The notes under the pieces are model-generated. The model saw only the letters and a program-made list of their open reading frames with translations. It searched no databases and was not told where the DNA came from. This document shows positions 34,094-46,045 of a DNA stretch of 64,000 nt, one piece after another. This stretch comes from Phytopythium helicoides (taxonomy: Eukaryota; Oomycota; Peronosporomycetes; Pythiales; Pythiaceae): positions 1 to 64,000 of the forward strand of contig JANFNE010000079.1 in assembly GCA_024867545.1 (NCBI GenBank). The letters run 5' to 3'. Numbering within the stretch: position 1 is the first letter of the stretch; each line of letters starts with the position of its first letter. Both the position numbers and the translations under genes were made by a program.

Positions 34094-36236
34094 TCACAGC
34101 TCGACGGGGTTGTCATATGTTCCCATCTCTTCGTCTTCATTCTGCTGCTCGCCCGTGTTCGGGGCGTCACTTGATGCCTGAGCAACGCCTGTTTGTGCTG
34201 CCGCCATTCGTTGCTGGGGGAGTAGCAGTCGCAGCGGCCACACCTAGCTGGCGGCACTGCTGTCGGCGCGATCTTTCGCTTTTTTCGCACTTGCAGCACA
34301 TTCACGCCACCAGCATCATCCTTTGGAGACGAGGTAGTTGCTGCTGCAGGCTGGTGGTTCGTGGACGTAGAGTCCTTGTCAGGGTTTGCTCTGCGGCGGG
34401 TGTCGGAGACTTCTTCCGCTTAACAGTCAGCACATTTGGTGTTGATGGGGTTGCCACAGGCGCTGCGGGCTTTTGTGCAGTTGTGTCACTGCCTGGGGTA
34501 GCTGACCCATTCGAACCCGAGGGCTGATTCTTAACAGGCTTCTTGCGAGTCTTCTTGTGCACGGCAAACATGCGCCTCATCCTCGCATTATTCAGCTCCG
34601 CTTGCTCTAAACGATTGACAAGAGCCGCGTAAGTTATCACGTCCACACCTGCCTCCTCCATACATATGAACGTACGCTCTCTTGTGATGCAATTGCCAAA
34701 GAAGCCCGGAGCGAAATGGATAAACGATAGGTATCCGTCCATGGATGATACACTCAGCATCTGCCCGTCCGCTGACCAACTCGCGTCCGTCAGATCTGCG
34801 TAGTGAAGATCCTTCAATGTGCAGATTGGATGCATTTGCTGTCGTTCACATTTGACGATATTACGTCATGGTCCGTTGCAACAGAACATCCCGATGTATG
34901 CACAATATTTGAACAAACCTGGGTGTCATAGAGCACAACTGCGTTGAGCGTCACGACCGCAAAGACGGACCGATACGGCGTCTGAAAGAAGTTCATCAAT
35001 GCCGAGGAATTCACGTCCCTTGGACTGGTTTCATCGCTCTTGCTGTCGCTTGGGGTCAGATCACTTGCATCAGGTTCGACGAAGTTCGTACAGGAGTGGG
35101 CTACAGCGAACCGCCAGTGACGCCTTGTCGTGGCCTGGCAAATGCAGCGTTGGGACGCTCATGTCGCCACGGGCAAACGCGTACACCGTATTCACTGCCG
35201 AGGATTTGGATGTTGACGGCGTTGCGCGGAATGTTCCGGTCGGAGCGAGCAAGTAATTTCCATCCGGTGTCCAAGCAGGCCGACGCGCGAACGCCGGGCA
35301 CGTGTCATCGTGGAACATACGGTGCTTTGCTGGCGGCGGCGGCGGCAGTGGATGCTCTCCAGTGGCCTCACCCTCTTTTCTCTGCTCCCCCTCTTGACCG
35401 TGAGGTCCCTCGTTCTCAGTGGAGGCAGACTGAGCTTTCGAGCTCTTGTCGCTCGGGAACTCGCGTGTCTTGATGGTCTGCACACATGTCAGCTTGCGAG
35501 ACTGCTTCTTGCCAGTGGGGGCGCCAGCGAATCCCCCGAGCATGTACACACGGCACGTGCGGTCATTGCCTTCGGTCACGAGGAACTCGTTGAGTGGGTC
35601 CCACGCGACGCCCTGCACGTACTGCGTGTGATCCTTGCGACGCTCGACGACGTCACCCTTGTCAACGTTCCAGATGACGCAGCGGTTATCGACCGACGTG
35701 GAGCACAGGTAAGCCGAGTCGGGCGACCATGCGAGGTCCGTGATGTCTCCCTTGTGCCCACAGGCGAGGATTGTGCGCGAGACGTCGCTCAGTGACGAGA
35801 TAGTGTCCCAGCACCAAGTGTCGTCGGCTGTCTTGGGCTTTCCCCACAGGATGATGGACGTGTCGTCGCTCGCCGACGCCAGGAACGCGCCGTTGGGCGA
35901 GAAGCGCACGCAGTTGACGCTGCGGTCGTGGCCCGAGAGGCTGAACACGAACTCGAGCCCGCGCACGCTGCTCTCGACCGGCGCCTCGCCCAGCGCCTCG
36001 CCCGTCTGCTTGTCCTTCTTCCTGTCGCCGGGCGCCGCCGCTGCTGCGCTGCTGACGGCGCCGGTCACGCGCCAGAGCTTGATCTCCTTGTCGGCCCCGC
36101 CCGTCGCCAGCACGCGCCGCTGCGAGTCGCTGCCCGGCAGGAAATCGAGCGAGAGAACGGCCTCGTTGAGCCCCGTGGGCCCGCAGTGCCAGCGGATCTC
36201 GGGCGTCGCCACACGCACGGCCTCCACGAACGCCAT
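34094..36236 (-). CDS. CHAF1B: Chromatin assembly factor 1 subunit B (CAF-1 p60)
   Basis: The ATG at 36236 opens EIRWHCGPTGLNEAVLSLDF, the usual p60 start. WD40 blades follow: LATGGADKEIKLWRV, FVFSLSGHDRSVNCVRFSPN, GHKGDITDLAWSPDS, DHTQYVQGVAWDPL, then a Ser/Pro-rich insert and AWTPDGNYLLAPTG. Intron 34839-34918 (80 nt) joins VVLYDTQ to MHPICTLKDLHYADLTDASWS. Near the end KKRKIAPTAV resembles the B-domain that binds ASF1. One-base breaks near 35080, near 34395 and around 34200 make the last 60 residues uncertain; a frame ending NPVEL at 34094 reads best. The protein deposits H3-H4 on replicated DNA with PCNA. It is divergent from the sphingomyelin-synthase-like gene. Confidence 0.9.
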
Positions 36237-36779
36237 GGCCGCCTCCTTGACTCGGGCTTTGGCTCTTCCCGCGCAAAACGGCCCAACCACACTGCGCCAC
36301 ACCAAGTACGACGTCGTGATGTGGTGCTGGAGGCTGCTGCCACCGACTGCCGTTGATCGCAAGAAAAATGCGGCCAAGGACTCGAGCGAGTCTGACCATC
36401 GGAAGGCGCGCGGCGGCGAGTGGCGGCGTGGCGCTCGCCCACGTCACTCGCGAGCGATGTGGACGGGCACCGCGTCAGTGGCAGAGGCCGTAGCGGACGC
36501 CGCCATTGCCCATTTTTCGAGGGCGGCAGCACCTTGCCGTGAGCAGCAACGTTGAACTCCGCGCAAAATCGGAGCGGCTCCCGGCGGTGGCGAGAGCGGT
36601 GCCTTGGCGCCACCAACCTGACGTAGCCGCTCGAAGGGGGAGTGCGACGACACTGAACGTGTTGCATTCTTCCGCTATCGAAACCGTCGAGCGTCGGCGT
36701 ATTCCTCTTCTCGATCGCTACCGCCTACTTGCCACTCAGTGAGCGAGCGCTCGTCGCAGCAGCAGCAGAAGCAGCTACC
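36237..36779. promoter_or_regulatory. Shared 5' region of CAF-1 p60 and the sphingomyelin-synthase-like gene
   Basis: This 543-bp stretch separates two divergent start codons. It contains ttcccgcgcaaaa (about 36267-36279), which resembles an E2F site and would suit an S-phase gene, and ctccgcgcaaaatcggag near 36557. No coding segment is seen. Confidence 0.4.
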
Positions 36780-38182
36780 ATGGACGCGACGACGGCGGGC
36801 GGCAGCTGGACCGACTACTTCACCTCGCACTTCTACGCCATCAAGATGCGGCCCGTGTCGGCGTTCGACCCGTCGGGCTTCCTCATCCTCGTCACGGCCG
36901 CGCTGCTGCTCGTGGGCGTCGTCGCGGCCTTCATGGCGCGCGCGTTCCGCAAGAACCTGCAGGACTACGTGTCCGACCAGCGCTCGCGTGTCGAGGAGAA
37001 CCTGCAGTACATCAAGGGCCGCGCGATCGACCACTCGGGCCGCCAGGGCTTCATCGCCGAGATGCTCAGCTACGCCTACCTCTCGCGACTTGCCTTCTCG
37101 CTCTCGGTCTTCGCCGTCGCCAGCTACCTCAACACGCTCGCGGCTGTCATCGCGGGCTGGCGCACGCCCAACGTCGTCATCCTCGACTTCGATAGCCAGC
37201 CGACCAGCAGCAAGACGCTACCTGACCTTGGCCACGATCTCTTCAAGTTCGTCATGACCAAGATCTACGGCCAGACGATCTATATCGAGTGGTTCGACCT
37301 GCCCGACGAGTTCATTGGGGCCGTCGGCACCGTCTCCGCCATCTTCCTCATCCTGCACCCTCGCGTACGTTGCGTCATCTGCGTTAATCCTGACCCATCT
37401 AACTCCGCAATGTTGATGCCTCAGCGCCTGCTCATCCTTCGCCGCTTCTGTGCGATCTTCGCCGTGATCAATCTCATGCGCGCGTGCTGCGTCGCAGTCA
37501 CGTCGCTACCCGACGCGAGTCCGTTGTGCATCTCGCAGTTCGACGACGGACGAGGCGTGTACAAGACCTTGCCCATTTTCCCCAAGTACGTCTAGCGTCT
37601 AGCGTCATTGTTTGCCTTCCACACAACAAGCCTCTGACTGACGGTTGACTTCGCAGGGCCATCTTCCGGGCGTGGAAGGTGCTCATCCGTCCGTCGCAGC
37701 ACATCACGTGCGGTGATATGATCTTTAGCGGTCATGCCGTGTTCCTCGTGCTCTGCGCCATGCTCGTCAAGACGGTACGTCGGAACTGCAATGCTCATCA
37801 TCAATGTGATAAGTGCTAACTTTTTTGTGTGTGCATGCAGTACTGTGTGCGCTCAGAGCTAAACACGCCGTTCACGCGTCGCTACAGCTACGTGCTGTGG
37901 ATGGTGCGCTACTACGTCTACGCTGGCACTGCGATGGGCGTGTTTGCGATCGTCGGCACGCGTCTCCACTACACGCTGGACGTCCTCATCGCTGTGTACA
38001 TCACGGCGCAAGTGTGGTCGACCTATCACTGGCTTTGCCGTCACCCGCGCCACAGCTTCAGCCTGCTCAACTGGCTCGAGCACGACGAGGTCTACTTCAT
38101 TGACCGCGATGCGTATCGCAAGGCTCGACGATCGGGTAGCACAGGCGAGAAGCCGGGCAATCTTGGAGAGAAGACTGATTGA
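36780..38182 (+). CDS. Sphingomyelin synthase-family phosphotransferase
   Basis: Exons 36780-37364, 37425-37585, 37657-37774 and 37841-38182 (introns 60, 71 and 66 nt) give 401 residues. There are about six helices. The catalytic motifs are CGDMIFSGHAV and RLHYTLDVLIAVY, which supply the His-His-Asp triad of the PAP2-like sphingomyelin synthase family, and SPLCISQFDDGRG precedes them. The enzyme moves a phospho-headgroup from a glycerophospholipid to ceramide; in protists the product may be ceramide phosphoethanolamine or inositol phosphoceramide, and the headgroup cannot be read from these motifs. It is likely in the Golgi or plasma membrane. Confidence 0.88.
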
Positions 38183-38381
38183 GCAGCGGGCGGGCCTGAG
38201 CGGCATACCGGTGACACCCACATTACCGTCGTCGCGCCTTCCTTTTCCCAATAGAGACCACCAACAGAAGCAGCAACCAAACAAGCAAACGGAGCTTGCA
38301 ACCCGCGCCATCGGTATGCGCGGGTGGGCTCATTTTTTTCTGTGGACGTGTTTGTTGGTTTGCAGTCTGCGACTATTGAAG

Positions 38382-39423
38382 CTACTGAGTTTTCTTGTCC
38401 TCGGAGTTTGGCGCAGGGCTTGATGTGCGTGAGGCAATGGACTGCAAGCGAGCCTCCAGGTGCTCGCGCATGACTGGCCACTCGCTGTTGATGGCGGCGA
38501 AGACGACGGTGTCGCAGTTACTGTTTTTCACGATTCGGTGCTTTCGCAGCACCCCCTCGAACACGAAGCCCAGCGAGTGACCTGCTCGTCGCGCGCGCAC
38601 GTTGTGCCCGTCGCACCGCCACTCCACGCGCCGATAGCCGATCTCAAATAGGTGCGTGAGCACCAATAGCACCACTTCAATCAGCGCACCGGCCGTGTCG
38701 ATGTCGCTGCTGCCACTCGAGCCTTGAAACGCAGGTACGAGCCACAAACTCTCGATTGCCACTCGGAGGTCGCGGGGGGAATGCTCTCCTAGAGTAAGTA
38801 GACCGATCGGGAACTTTCCAGAGCGGTCGCACTGGTAGATGCATTGCGACATCAGGTCAGTTCGGGGTCAATGAATCATCTCGAGATGCTCGTACCAGTG
38901 TGAACTGGCGCGCGTCACTGCGATCGCGCGAAAACTCGCGTCGAAACTCCTCCAGCGACTCGAAGGGACCGACCGACAGGTGTCTCCATATCATTTCGTC
39001 TGCGTCGAACTCCATGTCGCGGTAGACGCCGGGTCTAGGTGAGTCATGCAGTTTAACGCGTCACCAATGGAGCCCGAGTCGCAATGTTTTGAGGAGCTCC
39101 TCCTACCGCGGCTGTCCCTTGGAAACGTCGAAAAGCGCCGCAGCGTCCGCATCCTCAAAGTCGCGCATTAGCACAACGCGCCCCTCGAGCACCTGCCCGC
39201 CGCGCAGAGGAGCCGGCCGGGCAGGAAGCGCGCGCGCCGTGGCCAGCAGCTCGTCGTAGAGCAGCGGCTTCTGCTCGCCCAGCGCGGTCGGCAGCCCCGC
39301 AGCCTCGCGCGCCATGCGGTCGAAGGACCCGCCGTACCGCAGCAGCAGGTACACGGCGGCCAGCGTGCCCACGAACACGAGTGCGCCCGCCGCGATGCCC
39401 GCGGCCACCACGGGCGAGATCAT
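38382..39423 (-). CDS. Membrane-anchored GNAT acetyltransferase, RimJ/RimL-like
   Basis: Exons 39423-39107, 39034-38896 and 38831-38382 (introns 72 and 64 nt) give 301 residues. The N-terminus MISPVVAAGIAAGALVFVG is a membrane helix, unusual for this family. The GNAT fold follows: LEGRVVLMRDFEDADAAALF, then FPIGLLTLGEHSPRDLRVAI, the binding loop GHSLGFVFEGVLRKHRIV (acetyl-CoA side), and a helical tail. RimJ-like enzymes acetylate protein N-termini or small amines; the substrate is unknown. Its start is 152 bp from COX19 on the other strand. Confidence 0.8.
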
Positions 39424-39574
39424 GGCCAAGATACTCGGAAGTGGCGGCTATATGCGCTACGACCGCGGAAGCACTGAGTCTATATATGCTATAAACATGA
39501 TTAAATAGACTATATACGCAATACGCAATGGCATTTCATCCACATCCACTATCGAAGCGACCAAGCCGCGCAGC

Positions 39575-40096
39575 ATGAACGCGACGCAGGCGCCGTCGGC
39601 GGCCAAGCGGCCGCCCGAGAAGGGCTCGTTCCCGCTGGACCACTACGGCGAGTGCAAGCCCTTTATGAAGGTGCGGGCGGTGCTCGCTGGGACTCGCTTG
39701 CAGGCCTCGGAAACTGACGGCGGAGCGCAGGCGTTCCTGGCGTGCATGAAGGAGCACGACGGCACGCACATCGAGTGCAAGCACCTGTCGGCCGAGTACC
39801 TCCAGTGCCGCATGGACAAGTACGTGGCTGCGCGGCGCACTTGCAGTATTGTGTGGCTGTGGCCACTCACCGTGCGTTCTGGACCCCAGGGGGCTCATGC
39901 AGGAGGAGGAGCTCGAGAAGCTGGGCTTCCACGACAAGGCCATGGAGCGCAAGCCTCGCATTGACCCGCACAGTGGCAGAAAAGAAGGTACGAGGGATTT
40001 ACGCTACCTTGCTGCAATGGATGCTCAGCCTTGCGAGCTGTTACAGGCGAGGGCTTTGTTGCCGGACTCGGCCTCAAGAAGTCGCGCTACGACTAG
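39575..40096 (+). CDS. COX19: COX19-like twin CX9C cytochrome c oxidase assembly factor
   Basis: Four exons (39575-39670, 39731-39819, 39890-39987, 40047-40096; introns 60, 70 and 59 nt) give 110 residues. The start PPEKGSFPLDHYGECK matches COX19. Two CX9C motifs, C-KPFMKAFLA-C and C-KHLSAEYLQ-C, span intron 1 and the second exon, and GLMQEEELEKLGFHD follows. COX19 acts in the intermembrane space in copper delivery to complex IV, imported by the MIA40 relay. The ATG at 39575 is the only one before the conserved start. It ends 92 bp from GMC copy 2 (convergent). Confidence 0.93.
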
Positions 40097-40188
40097 CGTT
40101 AAGCAAGCTGTTGCCATCAAACACCACAAAACAATTGCAATCATCCAACCATGCGCTCATTCGTTACTGCATGATGGCATACCGCTGC

Positions 40189-42085
40189 TTACCGCTGCGT
40201 GGTTTTCCAGTTCGGAGTCTCGTACACGTTTGCTGTCGACGGTGACAATGGCGTCTTGCCACGGATCATGTCCGCGGCTTTTTCCGCAAGCATGATGACC
40301 GGGGCATTCAAGTTACCTCCCACAATGCTGGGCATGATCGAGGCATCCACAACGCGCAGACGCTCCACACCAAACACACGAGCCTCCGAATCGACGACGG
40401 CACCGCTGTCGTTTGCCTCACCCATACGGGCGGTACAGCATGGGTGGTAGACGGTTGAGGCATTCTCGCGCACCCATTCATCGATATCATCGTCGCTCTG
40501 GACCGAGCCAGCAGGCGAGATACCGTCGCCGCGGAATTCGTCGAACGCGTGTTGCGTCATGATCTCGCGAACAAGCTTCACTGCTGTTCGCAGGTCTGCC
40601 AGGTCGCTTGGCACAGCCAGATAGTTGGGATCGATGACAGGATATTCCCGGGGATCGGCACTGCGAAGGCGAATCGACCCGCTGCTCTGCGGGCGAAGCA
40701 GCGAGCAGCTCACCGTCATGGTGTGGCGGTATCCGGGTGTGAAGTGGTCCTGAGCAGCGCTTGGGGTGAAGACGAGCTGTAGGTCTGGCTTATCTTTCCC
40801 TTTCGAGCTGTTATTTGTATCACCAAAGGTAAGAAGAAGTGCCAGCGTGCTCTGCTACGACGGAGGAATTTTGATCGTACCTGCGAATGAAGGCTCCAGC
40901 CTCCATGTGACTTGATGCGGCAATTCCCGAGCTCTTGATAGCATACTCCCAGCCAATAGCTGCCAACTTGTGTGGGAATCGCCAGGTTGCGTTGAACAGC
41001 GTGATAGGCTGCTTGCACTTGTACTGAAGGTAGATGCCGATGTGGTCCTTCAGGTTGTTGCCCACTCCTGGGAGGTGGTGAACAACTGGCACGCCCTTGG
41101 CTGTCAAGTGTGCTGCGTCACCAACTCCTGAAAGCATCAGCAGCTGCGGGGTGTTGACGGCGCCAGCAGACAAGATCACCTACGACAGCAGCAATTCGAC
41201 GTGAGCCCACGCGACAGCACTATCACATATTCCAGCACTCTGAGTACCTCTTTGTGAGCACGGACCGATGGCTTGCCATCGCTGAGTTGTACGCCGACTG
41301 CTGTCTTTCCCTCAAACAGGATCGTGTCGACCACGGTCTCGGTCATGACCGTCAGGTTCGCCCTGCTTTCCGCTGGGCGGAGATACGCCTCTGCTGTGCT
41401 ACAACGCTTTCCGCCGTGGATCGTCACGTCCGTCCAGCCAAAGCCTTCCTGCTGGAATCCGTTCGCATCCTCTGTCCATACGTAGCCTGCTTGTCTGCCT
41501 GCGTCCAGGAAGGCGCGGTACAGCGGTTGATCGTCACGGAGAACTCCTCGAGTGACGTGCAGCGGACCGCTGCAACCACGATACTCGTCCTCGCCCAGCT
41601 CGTGAGTCTGCGACTTGCGAAAGTATGGCAAGCAGTTGGCGTAGCTCCACGCATCACTGCCGACCTCGCGAGCCCACTGGTCGTAGTCATGTCGGGTGGC
41701 CACGCACGTAGACCATGGCATTGATGGACGATGAGCCTCCTAGCACGCGGCCACGCGGCCACTCGATACGACGGTTGTGAAGCTGGCGCTGCGGTTCGGT
41801 CGAAAACTGCCAGTTGTACACGTCGTCGAAGAGGTTGTAAGCCACGGCGCTGGGCACGTGGATGCGAGCCGAGTCCCAGCGAGAGCGATCATCTGGCCCC
41901 GTCTCGATGAGTAGCACGCTTGAGCTCCCATCTTCCGTCAGTCGATTGGCGAGCACGCAGCCGGCAGACCCCGCGCCAACAACGATATAGTCGAACTCGC
42001 GGACTGTCGAGGAGCTCCAGCGAGTCGCGAGTCGTGATGGCAGCAGCACGGGCTTGACGACCGACTTTCGGGCGAGCGCGAGCAT
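40189..42085 (-). CDS. GMC oxidoreductase, choline dehydrogenase-like, copy 2
   Basis: Exons 42085-41248, 41179-40881 and 40807-40189 (introns 68 and 73 nt) give 584 residues once one extra base at about 41690 is removed. The N-terminus LALARKSVVKPVLLPSRLATR suggests mitochondrial import. The FAD loop is [18 protein letters not shown], signature 1 [16 protein letters not shown] and signature 2 [15 protein letters not shown], with the active-site region YHPCCTARMG. It is clearly less like copies 1 and 3 than they are like each other by eye. Its introns sit at KE|VILS and FIR|S. It probably oxidises an alcohol such as choline; its substrate may differ. Confidence 0.9.
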
Positions 42086-42438
42086 GGTAGTGTCGACCTG
42101 AAGGTGGGCTGGAGAGTGAGGAGGGCTGGAGAGTGAGGAGGGCTGGTGGCATCACGGCGATCGCGACCAACACAGCATGGCGGTGCGCATGGTATATCAA
42201 TGATTTGGGGAGCAGGTGGCACCCACAAGCTCCTCACTTGGACACTGTCATCGACTGGTGTCTATCCCAGTGAGTCTGCAGTCTCCATTCGAGGCAATAG
42301 AGGCGTGCACCGGTGGTGCGACAGTGGCATCAACTCACCACCAACCGAACAACGAGCATTCTATTCTACCATTGCGCAGTATGGTTCGCTTCATTGGACG
42401 CAGGCAGCTAGACCAGATAGTTCCGCTACCGTCGTTGC

Positions 42439-42894
42439 CTAGACAATGGTCTCTCCGACGAGCTTGGCGGCGTCCTTGAGCGATTTGAGCCGCAGCTTCT
42501 GCTCGCCGTCCAGCAGCTCGCGCTCTTCCTTGGTCATCTCCTTGCCGAACTGGAGACCGCTCAACCACGTCAGTATCCGACCGGGTGACCCGGCAAACCA
42601 CCCATGGCCGCACCTGGTCCTTGCGGTTCTCCATGAGCGCCGCGTACTGCTCCCACTCGCGCAGGAACATGGGCACGAACTTCGGCGCCGCGTCCTTGTG
42701 TCGCTTGAACTCGTCCCTGCTCGATCGCGGCGCGGTCAGCTCGCCGCCAGCGGGACCGCCGCCGAGTCACCGCCGAGACGCAGCACCCACCTGACGTACT
42801 GGTCCCCGAGCACGCGCATGCGCGGCTCCAGCTTGGCCTTGTGCAGCGTCAGGATGCGCTTGTACAGCGCCAGCACCTTGGCGCGGTCCGCCAT
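42439..42894 (-). CDS. SDHAF3: SDHAF3/ACN9-like LYR-motif assembly factor
   Basis: Exons 42894-42791, 42716-42614 and 42549-42439 (introns 74 and 64 nt) give 105 residues. The LYR-type start is KVLALYKRILTLHK (LYK), followed by RMRVLGDQYVRDEFKRHK, FLREWEQYAALMENR and FGKEMTKEERELL, which match ACN9/SDHAF3 along the whole length. The protein helps insert the Fe-S subunit of succinate dehydrogenase in the matrix. Its start is 116 bp from the divergent RGS-DENN gene. Confidence 0.93.
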
Positions 42895-43009
42895 CTCCAG
42901 TCTGCTGCAGGTGCCGCGGGTTACGCGTTTGATGGGTACGAATGATATCGTAACCCCCGCTCCGTGAGAAAAGCCGAGCTTCTCCTTCACTCCCCAAGCT
43001 GCCGGCGGC

Positions 43010-46000
43010 ATGCGCGCCATCGGCAACGTGAGCCTCGACGCGTGGCTCTTCGGCGAGGACAAGGCGCCGAGCGAGCCCGCGGCCGCTGCGGCTGCTCCGC
43101 CGCCCGCCCCCGCGCCCGCTCCGGCTCCCGCGCCGGCCACGCGGCCGTCGCTGAGCGCCGTCGGCGTGGCGCGCGCCGCCGACCTGCTGCCCAAGAAGCC
43201 GGCCATGGGCGACCCGTCGTATCCGTTCCCCGTCAGCTCCAAGCTGCGCAAGCTTTTCCGCGGCAACAAGATCCAGTGGAACCGCGGCTCGCGCGCGGCA
43301 AACGGAGCGGCGGGAGGGGGCCCGCGCGAGGACCGTTGAGGCCAAGAAGGACGCCGACAAGAAGAAGAAGCGCCAGCTGCTCGGACTCCCGAGCGAGTCC
43401 TTCCAGCGCCTGCAGGGCCACGTGCCCTTCACGCTCAAGGAGATCGTCAAGGACAACAAGAAGCTGCCGTACCTGCTGCGGTGGCTCTCCACTGACACGG
43501 AGCAGCTGGACGGCACCGATGACGACGACGAGACCAGTAGCTCCGGGTACCACCAGGTGCTGCTCTTCCTCCTCGAGCTCGAGCAGCTTCAGCTCGTGGG
43601 GGAAGACAAGCGCCGCGAGCAGGCGCTCAAGATCTGGAACAAGTACCTGGACTCGTCGTCCGAGTTTCAGATCTCCTCGACGCTCGAGCTGACCCCCGAG
43701 CTCGAGCAGCTCGTGCGCGACAGCATCGATGATCCGCGAAAAGCGCCTGACGCCTTCTTCCCGGTGCAGAAGCTCGCATACATGCGCCTTACACGGGAGG
43801 AGATGCCGCGCTTCCTTAAAAGCGACGAGTACCTCCAAATGCTGATTGAAACCGGCAACGACACGCAGGCAGTGCCGATGGAGCGCATCTTGCAACAGCC
43901 GCGAGCGGCTCACTACTTCCTCCTCTTCCTCATGCAGAGCCGGCAACATTTTGAACTCTACTTCTGGCTCCATGTTGAGTATGTCCTGAAGCGCGTTTTG
44001 GACGCTGGAGACCGTGCACTGTTTTGGAGACTGGCGCACGTTCTGGTTGCAAAAGCGCAGCGCGACTCTCAGGCAATTACACTCGCCACTAAAAACGATT
44101 TGCACATCGCCATTGAACGACACGCGATCGTGGCGGGGAGTGAGAACGAACAGGAAGGCAAAGCGCAGGTGGCCGGCAGTGAAGGTGCTGTTCGCAAAGG
44201 CGCAGCAGGAAATCTTTGTGATGCTGCGATCAACCTGGTTTGATCGATTTATGAAGAGCAACTTGTACAAGGTCGCGCTTCAAGATGCACGGATCCAGCT
44301 GGGGAGGGAAGACAGCAAGGAGGACTCGCCACCGAAGCTCCTTTCGAGAGCTTTCTCGTCGGCTGAATACTTTAGCACTGCACAAGAGAGCAATGGCTTG
44401 GAAGACGGAGCTCTTGATGATGGCGAGAGCGGGCATGCACAGGCCAGTAATGGGCAAGCGAACGCACACGATGGATCAATCGATGAAGAGGACAGTGGAA
44501 GTGGATCGGACGACAGCTCCGACTCGGAAGAAAAAGTGGAGCTCAATTTAGAGAGCATTATTCGTCTCACCAAGCTGCCGGAGGGTCTTCAGGTGCACTA
44601 TCGGCCGCATTACGAGCTCCCAACGCAAGCTGCTGTGTCCGGTATAGCTACCGAGTCTGGTCCAGACACGATCGAGCGTGCACGGATCGAATGGATCGTC
44701 ACGTTTGCAACATTTGTAGAGAAGCACGAGGGCGTCCAGGCCGAAGCAACGCTCATGCTTATGAACGTGGGCGAAAATTCGTTCTCTAGCGGTTCGTCCG
44801 AGTCATTTGAAGACGTGTCGCGCCGTATCAAGACGTTTCTTGTTCCAGATAGTCGAGTCCTTCTCAAGCGCGCGGGGGCAAGTGATCCCGGACCGGATGA
44901 CGCCTTGTTTGCGTTCCAGCAGAGTGGACCGAATGGATTTCTGTTCGGATCAGTGTATCTCACGTACGAACCGATGCGCATGGGCTTGACAAACGAAGAG
45001 TTTTTCGTCGCTAAGGGAATCTGCCTTCTCTCTCGACTGCCACTTGTCGACTCACTGCGCGTGCTTATCGAGCGCCATGTGACGAGCTCTCGCGATCGTG
45101 CTGACGTGTTCGATCACGATCGCCTCACCGCTTTGTTCAACTGCAGATGTGAGCAGTGTTCAAGATCCGACCGTGGGCAGTTTGGCTACCGGACAGGTTG
45201 ATGTGTCGGTGTCAAGACTTTTTGAGCACTTGGGCTCCGCTACTACTCTTCAGCTGTTGGCGAGCGCCGTGCTAGAATGCAGTGTGGTGTTTGTATCTCG
45301 GCAGTACTCGCTTCTGACCGCATGTGCGGAGGCTGTGCGCAACCTGCTTCGACCGTTTTCGTGGTGCCATGTGTACGCTCCAGTGCTGCCGCAGCCACTT
45401 CTGTCGTACCTTCAGTGCCCCACGCCGATTCTTGTGGGCATCCACAGCGACTATGCTCGACGCAGCGACTTACCGACACGAGGATTCTATCTGGTTGCGG
45501 ACCTCGACCGCCGTGTTGTCGAGTACGTAGGAGCGCAATCGGTCGCATGGCGTGGAATTGGACTCGCAGACGATGTGTTGGATGGCGGGCCTGATCGCAT
45601 TTATCTTCCTCGCTGCTTTGAGATTGCTAAGCGCCGGTTAGACTCGGTGTTAGCGCCTCAAGCCGACCGCTACGACTCGCTTGGTGGCGGTTTGCTCGGT
45701 TCAGTGGCTACTGCTACTCACCCCGAGCATCAAGCTACTAGTCGCGCCAGTATTGATACTCAAGTCCGCAACATCTGCCTCGATCTCTTCTCAGCGCTGC
45801 TGAACGGACACTCAAGCGCGTGCCTCGTGGTTGGAGACACAAAGGAATCGGTCGTGATATTTGACGAGACGCAGTTCCTTTCGACTCGTGATAGCGACGA
45901 GCTTCCATTTTACGAGGCATTGCTTCGCACGCAGTGCTTTTCGGAGGTTGTTAGTGCCCATCGCATTGACGTCAGTGGTAGCGACGACACGAATGAGATC

Positions 46001-46045
46001 GAAGGTGACGCTGATGCAGCGGATTTACAAGAAGGCATCATTTAG
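43010..46045 (+). CDS. RGS-DENN domain protein
   Basis: An intronless gene of about 1,010 codons with an Ala/Pro-rich N-terminal linker (APAPAPAPAPAPATRP). Residues from about 43840 carry an RGS-like domain: AAHYFLLFLMQSRQHFELYF, then KAQQEIFVMLRSTWFDRFMK. After an acidic Ser/Asp linker comes a tripartite DENN module: VHYRPHYELP and IEWIVTFATFVEKHEGV (uDENN), RQYSLLTACAEAVRNLLRPF with LPQPLLSYLQCPTPILVGI (cDENN), and a C-terminal helical dDENN. DENN proteins are Rab exchange factors; RGS domains turn off G-alpha. Frame breaks occur near 43318 (G run), between 44135 and 44200, and near 45137. Its last 21 bases overlap the Timeless coding end. Confidence 0.8.

Noticed and set aside
43970..44210. 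Intron inside the RGS region
   Set aside because: No GT-AG pair of usual length closes the frame; a one-base slip explains the change better.
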